The notes under the pieces: generated by a model
The model's input: the letters and a program-made list of their open reading frames with translations, nothing else
The model's database searches: none
What the model was told of the DNA's origin: nothing
Source of the DNA: Haemophilus sputorum CCUG 13788
GTDB lineage: Bacteria; Pseudomonadota; Gammaproteobacteria; Enterobacterales; Pasteurellaceae
Assembly: GCF_000238795.1 (NCBI RefSeq)
Contig: NZ_AFNK01000035.1
Coordinates: forward strand, 142,615 to 206,614
Length of the DNA: 64,000 nt
Direction: 5' to 3'
Program-made: the position numbers and the translations under genes
Shown: one piece after another, positions 28,882 through 36,605 of the stretch
Position numbering within the stretch: the first letter of the stretch is position 1
Layout: every line of letters starts with the position of its first letter

Positions 28882-29493
28882 TTATTTTCCTTCTTCAGAT
28901 ATATCCAATCCCTGTTTCACACGGCGGTAAGCGGTCAAAATTAAAGCCAGATTTGCCAACCAAAAGAGCCAGCTTAAATAGGTTGGTAATTCGCTGAAAT
29001 AAGCATAGGCTAAGCCCAATGCACCTATTAAAAATGCACGGTCGCTTTTACCTAGCGGCCCATCATAGCGACGACCATTACCATGCACTTGTCCTAATAC
29101 CCCACAAAATTCCGTCATCATCGCCAAGAAAATAAATGCAATCACCGATTCAGCGGAGAACGGTGATACAAAGGCAAAGGGTAAATAAAGGGCTGCATCG
29201 GCAACCACATCGGTAATCTCATTTAAATAGCCACCTAAGGCAGATTTTTGATTAAACTCCCGCGCCAACATACCATCCATTGCATTCAAGGCCATGCGCA
29301 GAAATAACCAAATCGGCAACAGATAAAAAAGCTCAGAAATGGAAGCAAAAAGGGTAAGAATTGCGCCTAAAATAAGCGAAAGCCCACAAGCGAAAAGTGT
29401 TACCTGATTGGCAGTAATACCGCGTTGCTCAAGACGTTTGACTAACGGACGCAACAGGTTTTGAAAGGCAGGTTTAAGTTGGTAGATGCTCAT
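28882..29493 (-). CDS. CDP-alcohol phosphatidyltransferase, YnbA-like
   Basis: The 203-residue membrane protein carries the CDP-alcohol phosphatidyltransferase signature DGMLAR...GGYLNEITD. At the position of the third conserved Asp there is Asn, as I recall also for Escherichia YnbA. It moves the phosphatidyl group from CDP-diacylglycerol to an alcohol; which alcohol is unknown. Six hydrophobic segments are seen. It is first in the minus-strand cluster running to 22149. Confidence 0.88.
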   Translation of the reverse strand: MSIYQLKPAFQNLLRPLVKRLEQRGITANQVTLFACGLSLILGAILTLFASISELFYLLPIWLFLRMALNAMDGMLAREFNQKSALGGYLNEITDVVADAALYLPFAFVSPFSAESVIAFIFLAMMTEFCGVLGQVHGNGRRYDGPLGKSDRAFLIGALGLAYAYFSELPTYLSWLFWLANLALILTAYRRVKQGLDISEEGK

Positions 29494-29562
29494 AATTTAT
29501 GCTCACTCTAACTAAAAGCTTACTAATTGATTATATCCAAATCCTTTACTTAAAACTATGAT

Positions 29563-29604
29563 GTATAAAAAATAAACCCAATCTGGCATACCAAATTGGG
29601 TTTT
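29563..29604 (-). terminator. Ancestral purN terminator, now after the purN remnant
   Basis: AAACCCAAT (29574-29582) pairs with ATTGGGTTT (29595-29603), with an inner TGG/CCA stem. An ATTTTTTAT tract follows on the minus strand. The intact purN keeps only the right arm (about 31667-31677), so this is probably the original purN terminator displaced by the insertion. Confidence 0.65.
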
Positions 29605-29790
29605 CTCTTTTGCAATTTATGTGGGCATTATTCTTCGTTGCCATAGTCTTTTGGCAGAAGAGATTTACCATCTAAATAAGCCTCTCCATCCCTCTCTCTT
29701 TGGCAGCTGGCGTTAAAATATTCATATATCCCCTGCAAGCAAGATTAAATCTGCTTCAACCGCCTCAATTTGAGAGGCAATCGCTTACTT
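29594..29790 (-). pseudogene. Decayed, internally deleted duplicate of the purN 3' end
   Basis: 29594-29699 matches 31667-31773 (purN terminator arm plus C-terminal codons). 29704-29786 matches 32056-32138 (mid-purN codons around LAGYMNILTPA). About 280 bases in between are missing, and point changes are many. It directly follows the lipoprotein stop codon. It explains the otherwise empty stretch 29494-29792. Confidence 0.8.
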
Positions 29791-29792
29791 AT

Positions 29793-30362
29793 CTAGATTG
29801 GGCCCTTTTCTTTAACCAATTTCTCAATCAGTTTTGTTTCTTTAGTTTGCTCACCAGCGCTCAGTTTACGGCATTGAGCGGTCTCTTTTGTATAGGTATT
29901 AAAATTTGTCATCCTTGTTGGGCCTTTCATTTTAATCTTCATATCCAAATGATTACCACAGTCACTACAAGATGAAACAAACTCCTTATCGAATTCTTTT
30001 AATTCTGGTGATTGTTCAATGATTTTTGCGACTTGTGGTGAATGGGCGGCTTTAAATAGACGATCGGTAAAATCATAACCCAACTTATCATCATTAACCT
30101 GCCATTTGGCCTTTGCCTGTAATAAATAACGCATTCGACCTTCTTGTGTATCGATCTGAGAGATACCACGCATCAGCACAGTTTGATCCGCGCGATAGGT
30201 AATATAATCAATATGCTCAACGGGTAAGGGGGCTTTTGCAGCAGGTTTAACATGACAAATCCAATCACCCACCAACGCTTTTTCCTGTTCAGTTTGATGA
30301 TGTGCTGTTGCACATCCCGATAGCAATACAGCGACAAGACTACCCAATATTAACTTTCTCAT
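29793..30362 (-). CDS. Lipoprotein of unknown function
   Basis: The 189-residue protein has a lipoprotein signal (MRKLILGSLVAVLLSGCATA; lipobox LLSGC). A soluble domain follows with VGDWICHVKP near its start and a CSDCGNH pair (about 131-137), reminiscent of small periplasmic proteins with a paired-cysteine site. I do not recognise a family. It sits between the DUF711 gene and the purN remnant and looks like part of the inserted segment. 63 bases separate it from the DUF711 stop. Confidence 0.7.
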   Translation of the reverse strand: MRKLILGSLVAVLLSGCATAHHQTEQEKALVGDWICHVKPAAKAPLPVEHIDYITYRADQTVLMRGISQIDTQEGRMRYLLQAKAKWQVNDDKLGYDFTDRLFKAAHSPQVAKIIEQSPELKEFDKEFVSSCSDCGNHLDMKIKMKGPTRMTNFNTYTKETAQCRKLSAGEQTKETKLIEKLVKEKGPI

Positions 30363-30425
30363 AAGATACTCCTCTTATAGACCGTAGAGATAACATTCAT
30401 CACAACAAAGTAAGGATATTGTAGT

Positions 30426-31649
30426 TCAATCCGGAATATGTAAAAGGCGGCAGTTACATAAATCATCACTCTCAAATTCTGATATTTCACCTGCAACCTT
30501 ATTCGGAATTGGGAATAAGCGTACAGTTAGTGGTTTATTTAAGCGAAATGCCATTGTTCCTGTATCGCGCATAATAGCGGCAATGCTTTCTGCCTTGACA
30601 TCTCCCGCCACTGGGACTGTATCTAAACCGATACCACATACTGCACTATAAGTCAGTAAAGCTCTGATATCAAAATAGTGTTTTTGTGTACCTTCGGCTA
30701 AACCTAAATCTTCTGTTACCGCCAACATCAATCCAGAAAACCCAACCAATGGCACGTGTTGGATTGATTTAAACACTTTTGTCAATAAAGCAGAAACTTC
30801 TACTGAACCAGCCGCACCAAAATATGGCAATCCCATTAATTCATAAACTTTTGTCATGGATGCACAATTTTTCGATGGCGCCGCTGAACTATCAATGCCT
30901 GCAAATTCAAATTCGCCCGACAATTTGACCGCACTTAACATATCTAGTATTTCATCTACATGATATTGCAGAGCCTGCGACATAGCTTGATAGCAATCTG
31001 CATAAAATTGATTATGAGTAGACTTTGGTACAGATTTTAATACTTCGACTAATAAATCTGGTGTTTCTAAACCAATAACAAAACTGTTTGGCAAATGACT
31101 TAGATGATAACCGGCGGGGAAATAAGGAATAAATGGCTTGCAGTTAAAATTCACAGTAAAGTTAAAATTACCTTCGCCACGTGGTATGATGTTTGCAATT
31201 TTTTGCACGGCATAAACAGATTGCTCGATAAGTTCATTATCTAACACGCCATTTTCATCTAATGGCACATTGACACAAGCATTACACAAGTCACCATAAG
31301 CTGCGATTAACTCTGGCAATAACGCAATTTCCTCTTTATTTCTCGCCGTACCTATTGCAAATCGAATACGAATTCCACTTTCATTAAATTTATTCAATAA
31401 CTCCGTTAAATACTGCAAATCTGCTTTTGCTGTCTGCAAATTGGTTAAATCCAAATATTCCCCAAAAGGATTGGTAATGACCCGAATCGATTGCAAGGTA
31501 TAACCAGCTTTCTGCACAGCTGGCAATAACAAATCCACATCACGTTTCACCGAATAAAGGGCGCTTTCCCATTGCGATTTATCTTTATGTAATGTCAGAA
31601 AAAAACTGATTGTGCGAAGACGACATAATTCTTTATTTTTATAATCCAT
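30426..31649 (-). CDS. DUF711 / UPF0210 (PFL) family protein
   Basis: The 407-residue protein shows family stretches near FAGIDSSAAPS, GFSGLMLAVTEDLGLAEG, SAVCGIGLDTVPVAGD and RLFPIPNKVAGE, plus a terminal CNCR. The fold relates to radical or glycyl enzymes, but no activity is established. The family is usually paired with a small ACT-domain protein; none is present here. The ATG at 31649 follows AAGGA. It starts 52 bases after purN ends, where the purN terminator has been cut in half, so it is probably read from purN. Confidence 0.85.
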   Translation of the reverse strand: MDYKNKELCRLRTISFFLTLHKDKSQWESALYSVKRDVDLLLPAVQKAGYTLQSIRVITNPFGEYLDLTNLQTAKADLQYLTELLNKFNESGIRIRFAIGTARNKEEIALLPELIAAYGDLCNACVNVPLDENGVLDNELIEQSVYAVQKIANIIPRGEGNFNFTVNFNCKPFIPYFPAGYHLSHLPNSFVIGLETPDLLVEVLKSVPKSTHNQFYADCYQAMSQALQYHVDEILDMLSAVKLSGEFEFAGIDSSAAPSKNCASMTKVYELMGLPYFGAAGSVEVSALLTKVFKSIQHVPLVGFSGLMLAVTEDLGLAEGTQKHYFDIRALLTYSAVCGIGLDTVPVAGDVKAESIAAIMRDTGTMAFRLNKPLTVRLFPIPNKVAGEISEFESDDLCNCRLLHIPD

Positions 31650-31700
31650 GCGATTCCTTAACATTAAATTGGGTTTTCTCTTTTGTAATTTATGTAGACA

Positions 31701-32342
31701 TTATTCTTCGTTGCCATAGCCTTGTGGCGGGAGAAGTTTACCATCTAAATAAGCCTTTCCATCCACCTCTTTTAGGCGATCAGCACAGAACCAAGCAATG
31801 ACTAACGGATAATAACTATGTTCTTGTTCTTGCACACGCGCAATCACATCCTCAATTTCATCTTCAGGAAAAATCGGGACTTTTGCTTGTAGAATAATCG
31901 AGCCACCATCGACTATCTCATTAACAAAATGAATCGTCATACCATGCTCTGTCTCATCATCGGTCATCGCACGTTGATAAGTATCTAACCCTGAATACTT
32001 TGGTAAAAGTGACGGATGAATATTAAGAATTTTCCCTGCAAAACGTTGTGTAAATGCTGGCGTTAAAATATTCATATATCCCGCAAGTACGATTAAATCA
32101 GCGCCAACCGACTCAATTTGAGAAGCAATAGCCTGATCCATGGCTTGATGTGTTTCATAAGCTTTACGTTCAAAAACAAAACTTGGAATGCCCGCTTTTT
32201 TTGCGCGTACTAATCCATAGGCATCTGCGTTATTGCTGATTACTGCGCAAATTTTCCCTGAAATTTGACCGCTTGCACATGCATCAATCATCGCCTGTAA
32301 ATTAGAACCTTCGCCTGAAATCAATACGACAATATTTTTCAT
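31701..32342 (-). CDS. purN: Phosphoribosylglycinamide formyltransferase 1
   Basis: PurN uses 10-formyl-tetrahydrofolate to formylate GAR in purine synthesis. The 213 residues start MKNIVVLISGEGSNLQAM. They carry NIHPSLLPKYSGLDTYQRA and the GMTIHFVNEIVDGG active-site region. The ATG at 32342 is the family start; the open frame further upstream runs through the glyA terminator. A broken duplicate of its 3' end lies at 29594-29790. GlyA and PurN both act in one-carbon metabolism. Confidence 0.96.
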   Translation of the reverse strand: MKNIVVLISGEGSNLQAMIDACASGQISGKICAVISNNADAYGLVRAKKAGIPSFVFERKAYETHQAMDQAIASQIESVGADLIVLAGYMNILTPAFTQRFAGKILNIHPSLLPKYSGLDTYQRAMTDDETEHGMTIHFVNEIVDGGSIILQAKVPIFPEDEIEDVIARVQEQEHSYYPLVIAWFCADRLKEVDGKAYLDGKLLPPQGYGNEE

Positions 32343-32355
32343 AACACCCTTGTAA

Positions 32356-32385
32356 TAAAAAATAAGCGGCAAATTGCCGCTTATT
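32356..32385 (-). terminator. Terminator after glyA
   Basis: AATAAGCGGC (32361-32370) pairs with GCCGCTTATT (32376-32385). It is followed on the minus strand by ATTTTTTATT. It ends about 14 bases before purN, so purN may rely on read-through or its own promoter. Confidence 0.8.
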
Positions 32386-32398
32386 ATTCTTAAACAAA

Positions 32399-33664
32399 TT
32401 ATTTTGCATAAACTGGTAAGCGTTTGCAAATTGCTAACACTTTTTCTTTAGTCGCTGCAATCACTTGCTCTTCGTTTTCTTTACCTAATGCATCTAAAAC
32501 ATCACACATCCAGCCAGCTAACTCTTTTGAGTCTGCTTCGTTAAAACCGCGGCGTGTAATTGACGGGGTACCAACACGGATACCTGATGTCACAAATGGT
32601 TTTTGTGGGTCATTTGGTACCGCATTTTTATTTACTGTGATGTTTGCTTTACCTAATGCGGCATCCGCTGCTTTCCCTGTTAAGCCTTGTTTAATGAAAC
32701 TTACCAAGAATAAGTGGTTTTCTGTGCCATTTGAAACAACATCATAGCCACGTTGTTTAAACACTTCTACCATTGCTTTAGCATTCTTAATCACATTTTG
32801 TTGGTAAACTTTGTATTCAGGCTCTAATGCTTCTTTAAAACAAACTGCTTTTGCCGCAATAATATGAACTAACGGGCCACCTTGGTTTGCTGGGAATACA
32901 GAAGATTGTAATTTTTTATAGATTTCTTCATCACCACAAGAAGAAAGAATTAAACCGCCACGTGGGCCACCTAATGTCTTGTGGGTTGTAGTCGTTACTA
33001 CGTGTGCATATGGTAATGGATTTGGATATACACCTGCTGCAATTAAACCCGCAACATGTGCCATATCTACGAATAAATATGCACCAACTTCGTCTGCAAT
33101 TTCACGCATTTTTTTCCAATCAACGACTTGAGAATAAGCGGAAAAACCTGCCACGATCATTTTAGGTTTGCATTCAAGCGCTTTTTTCCGCACATCTTCA
33201 TAGTCAATAAGACCATCTGCAGTAATACCATAAAGCACTGAATTATAAATTTTGCCAGAGAAACTCACTTTTGCACCGTGTGTTAAGTGACCACCGTGAG
33301 CTAAATCCATACCTAAAATAGTATCGCCTGCATTGATTAACGCGCCATAAACCGCTGCATTGGCTTGAGAACCTGAATGAGGTTGCACGTTTGCATAATC
33401 TGCACCGAATAATTCTTTTGCACGATCAATAGCTAATTGTTCTACGATGTCAGCATATTCACAACCGCCATAATAGCGTTTACCAGGATAGCCTTCTGCA
33501 TATTTATTGGTAAATTGAGAACCTTGCGCTTCCATTACTCGCGGGCTAGCATAGTTTTCAGATGCAATTAGTTCAATGTGCTCTTCTTGACGACGATTTT
33601 CATCAACAATCGCTTGCCATAAAATTGGGTCATAATCTTTGATATTCATGTTTGCTGTAAACAT
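32399..33664 (-). CDS. glyA: Serine hydroxymethyltransferase
   Basis: GlyA converts serine and tetrahydrofolate to glycine and methylene-tetrahydrofolate. The 421 residues contain [12 protein letters not shown] (30-41), QPHSGSQAN (94-102), and the PLP-binding lysine in [14 protein letters not shown] (Lys229). The start MFTANM fits Pasteurellaceae GlyA and follows AGAGGAA. The length is typical. Confidence 0.98.
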   Translation of the reverse strand: MFTANMNIKDYDPILWQAIVDENRRQEEHIELIASENYASPRVMEAQGSQFTNKYAEGYPGKRYYGGCEYADIVEQLAIDRAKELFGADYANVQPHSGSQANAAVYGALINAGDTILGMDLAHGGHLTHGAKVSFSGKIYNSVLYGITADGLIDYEDVRKKALECKPKMIVAGFSAYSQVVDWKKMREIADEVGAYLFVDMAHVAGLIAAGVYPNPLPYAHVVTTTTHKTLGGPRGGLILSSCGDEEIYKKLQSSVFPANQGGPLVHIIAAKAVCFKEALEPEYKVYQQNVIKNAKAMVEVFKQRGYDVVSNGTENHLFLVSFIKQGLTGKAADAALGKANITVNKNAVPNDPQKPFVTSGIRVGTPSITRRGFNEADSKELAGWMCDVLDALGKENEEQVIAATKEKVLAICKRLPVYAK

Positions 33665-33754
33665 TGCTGGTTCCTCTTAAACTAATAAATTCCGCGTAAA
33701 CGTTTGCGTACCTTCTATTCTACGCATTTTTTTCGTATTTTAATATCTTTTTCT

Positions 33755-33810
33755 AAAAAAAGCCCTGTTTAAATCTTCATAATCAATATGAATAAATCTA
33801 ATACAGGGCT
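33755..33810 (-). terminator. Terminator after mrp
   Basis: AGCCCTGT (33761-33768) pairs with ACAGGGCT (33803-33810) across a 34-base AT-rich loop. A six-T tract follows on the minus strand. Confidence 0.65.
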
Positions 33811-33823
33811 GTTTTATTATGAA

Positions 33824-34921
33824 TTATTTCACTTCACGAATCATGATTTCTGAAGGAATCACACTACCTTGCCAGTAAAGTTGTGATGCGACTTTCGCCG
33901 CTAACTCTAAATATGCTTGGCTAATTTCGTTGTTAGGATCTGCTGCTACCGTTGGTGTACCCGCATCTAAATCTTGGCGTAAGCGAATGTGTAATGGTAA
34001 TTTACCTAACACCTGCGTGCCATATTTATTTGCGATTTTTTCTGCACCACCTGTACCAAAAATATCTTCGTGGTGGCCACAATTGCTACAAATATGAGTA
34101 CTCATATTTTCCACCACACCTAATACTGGCACAGAAACTTGTTTAAACATTGAGATCCCTTTAATGGCATCGATCAAGGCAATATCTTGCGGGGTAGTCA
34201 CCACAATTGCGCCAGTCACTGGAATTTGTTGTGACAGTGTTAATTGGATATCACCTGTACCCGGTGGCATATCGATAACTAAGTAATCTAATTCATTCCA
34301 CCATGTTTCGTTTAATAGCTGGCTTAATGCGCTGCTTGCCATTGGACCACGCCAAATAGTTGCGTTATCTTCTGGCATTAAATAGCCAATAGAGTTAGAT
34401 TGTAAGCCAAAAACTTCAATCGGATTGATATGTTTGTTATCTGGTGAGAATGGACGTTGATCTTTTGCACCTAACATATGCGGAATAGATGGGCCATAAA
34501 TATCCGCATCTAAAATCCCTACCTTCGCGCCCTGTGCTTTTAATGCTAAAGCTAAGTTCACAGAAGTCGTTGATTTACCTACGCCACCTTTACCAGAAGT
34601 TACCGCAATAATGTTTTTCACACCATTAACTGCTGGATGGCTATTTGCACGTTTTAACGTTGCAATTTGGTATTGTAAAATCCATTTAATCTCTGAAGCC
34701 CCTGTTATTTCACGCAGTTTGCTTTCTGTTGCTTGTTTAAGCGCTTCAAAGCCAGTATTCCAAGCAAATGGCATCACAAATTCTAAGCGTAAAATCCCCA
34801 TACCTAATTCTGCTTTTTTGAAAGCATTGATGCTAATCAAATCTTTCTCAAGCGTTGGATGGGTAAAGTTTTTAAAGAGAAACTGAATGTCACTCAATTG
34901 TTGTTCAGTTAGTTGGTTCAT
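33824..34921 (-). CDS. apbC: Iron-sulfur carrier ATPase Mrp/ApbC
   Basis: Mrp/ApbC is a P-loop NTPase that carries or loads Fe-S clusters. The 365 residues have an N-terminal MIP18-like domain (about 1-95), a deviant Walker A SGKGGVGKSTTS (109-120), DADIYGPSIPHMLG, and the cluster-binding CSNC in ENMSTHICSNCGHH. Its start overlaps the end of the peptide-binding lipoprotein gene by 17 bases. Confidence 0.95.
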   Translation of the reverse strand: MNQLTEQQLSDIQFLFKNFTHPTLEKDLISINAFKKAELGMGILRLEFVMPFAWNTGFEALKQATESKLREITGASEIKWILQYQIATLKRANSHPAVNGVKNIIAVTSGKGGVGKSTTSVNLALALKAQGAKVGILDADIYGPSIPHMLGAKDQRPFSPDNKHINPIEVFGLQSNSIGYLMPEDNATIWRGPMASSALSQLLNETWWNELDYLVIDMPPGTGDIQLTLSQQIPVTGAIVVTTPQDIALIDAIKGISMFKQVSVPVLGVVENMSTHICSNCGHHEDIFGTGGAEKIANKYGTQVLGKLPLHIRLRQDLDAGTPTVAADPNNEISQAYLELAAKVASQLYWQGSVIPSEIMIREVK

Positions 34922-36503
34922 TGCTGTCCTTATCGTTTTCTAATCGTTGACGGGATAAATCTTTACTATAAATTACTTCACTTGGGTTAGTCATTTCAAT
35001 ACCTAAAAGGGTGGGTTCTACTTTTAACCAAGTTTGATATTGAAACATCGGTAAAATCACAACATCCTCTTCTAACCATTGCGTAATCTGGCGAATTAAG
35101 GCAGTACGCGCTGGCTCACTTAATGTTCGATTTTGTAATTGTTCTAATGCCTTATCGACCTTTTCATTACGGTAGTGGGTTTTATTGTCTGCACTCGCAG
35201 AATGATATTTCCACAAAAAAACAGCTGGATCAGGATAATCCGCGCACCAACCTGCACGAATTAAGTCAAAATCTTTCTCTGCATGTTTTGCTAATAAGGT
35301 TTCAAAATTGACCGCTTGTGGCTGAATATAAACTAAATCCGACTCACCTAACGTGCGAAGCATCTTACTTGCTATCGCACCATGTTGCCCCTGTTCATCA
35401 TAAGTTAATCTTAATTTCAAAGGCTTTTCCACACTTACACCAGCTTGTGTTAGCAATCGCTCAAATACAGTAGGTTGCCACTGGCGCTCATTCTCGCCAT
35501 TCATCTGTTTGGGCAAAATGGCATCATTAAAAATACCGTAGGGCGTGCTGATTCTTGCCGAATGAATCTTCATTTTTAGCGCTTGGCGCACTTCTTTTCG
35601 ACTAAGTTGCGGGTGCGCAAAATTAAATTCATAGAAATAAGTACAAAGCCGAGGCAAAGCCACATTTGCCTGTAGCGAAGAAGCGGGCACATTTTCGACC
35701 AAATCATTGTTAGCAAACGGCTGATTAGGCGCTAATAAACGATATTCTACCGTAGAAAATGGCGTTTCAATTTGTCGAGTGGCCAGAATAATTTTATGTG
35801 GTTGAATCTCATCAACAACATAGCTGGCATTCGTTGGAAATTGTGCCAAAGCACTTGGCTTTTCACCTTGATAAGTAGGTAATAAAGCCACATGTGCTAA
35901 CATTTTTGGTAATTCACTATTAGGTTTTTCTAAAACAATTTTTAATGTATTCGCATTCACAGCTTCTACACCAAGCGCATTTGCAGGTTTCTCACCTAAA
36001 ACAACCGCTTGTGCTTGTTTTATTCCCGTAAAAATCAAATATGCGCTAAGTGGAGAATGCGGTTTCTGCTGCGCCAGCCGTTGCCAACTCAACACAAAAT
36101 CAGATGCACTCACCGATTCGCCATTCGACCAAGTCGCTTTTTCATCTAAAATAAACAGCCAAGTGCGATTATCTTCTGTAACCCAGTTTTGAGCAACCGC
36201 CGGTACGATATTGCCTTTGGTATCAAAAGCAGTTAACCCAACAAACAGATCGCGCACTAATGCCCCTTCGCTATTATGCGTTACCCAATGTGGATCTAAT
36301 ACAAAACTTTCTGCATAAAACGCCCGCCTTAAAGTATGCGCTTTATTTTGCGTTTGTTGCATTTCTGCTATCTGTTGTTTTTTTTCAGGAGAAGTGTTGA
36401 GCTTATCGCAGCCCGTTATCACCGATATACAAGCGGTCAAAATCATCACAAATTTTACCAATTTGCGATCAAAAACGTTGCGATTTATTCGTTTTTTGCT
36501 CAT
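34905..36503 (-). CDS. Peptide ABC-transporter substrate-binding lipoprotein (SBP family 5, OppA/SapA-like)
   Basis: The 532-residue protein has a lipoprotein signal ending VITGC (Cys32). A family-5 binding-protein fold follows with RAFYAESFVLDPHWVT, DLFVGLTAFD, TWSNGESVSASDFVLSW and a late AGWCADYPDPAVFLWKY. It probably binds oligopeptides at the inner membrane. No permease or ATPase genes are adjacent, so it would serve transporters encoded elsewhere. I chose the ATG at 36503; a TTG start 9 bases upstream sits too close to AGGAGAG. Confidence 0.88.
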   Translation of the reverse strand: MSKKRINRNVFDRKLVKFVMILTACISVITGCDKLNTSPEKKQQIAEMQQTQNKAHTLRRAFYAESFVLDPHWVTHNSEGALVRDLFVGLTAFDTKGNIVPAVAQNWVTEDNRTWLFILDEKATWSNGESVSASDFVLSWQRLAQQKPHSPLSAYLIFTGIKQAQAVVLGEKPANALGVEAVNANTLKIVLEKPNSELPKMLAHVALLPTYQGEKPSALAQFPTNASYVVDEIQPHKIILATRQIETPFSTVEYRLLAPNQPFANNDLVENVPASSLQANVALPRLCTYFYEFNFAHPQLSRKEVRQALKMKIHSARISTPYGIFNDAILPKQMNGENERQWQPTVFERLLTQAGVSVEKPLKLRLTYDEQGQHGAIASKMLRTLGESDLVYIQPQAVNFETLLAKHAEKDFDLIRAGWCADYPDPAVFLWKYHSASADNKTHYRNEKVDKALEQLQNRTLSEPARTALIRQITQWLEEDVVILPMFQYQTWLKVEPTLLGIEMTNPSEVIYSKDLSRQRLENDKDSNEPTN

Positions 36504-36552
36504 TAAGCCCAACTCTCCTATAACATTGCGCTATTATACGAGATAAGCGAAT

Positions 36553-36590
36553 AAACAAAAACACCTAAAGCCCAAAGGGTTTTAGGTGTT
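36553..36590 (-). terminator. Terminator after ppiD
   Basis: AACACCTAAAGCCC (from 36560) pairs with GGGTTTTAGGTGTT (to 36590) with a short loop. TTTTTGTTT follows on the minus strand. Confidence 0.75.
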
Positions 36591-36605
36591 TAATATTACT
36601 TAAAC

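Noticed and set aside
29700..29975. 91-residue plus-strand open frame
   Set aside because: It spans the purN remnant and the antisense of the lipoprotein gene.
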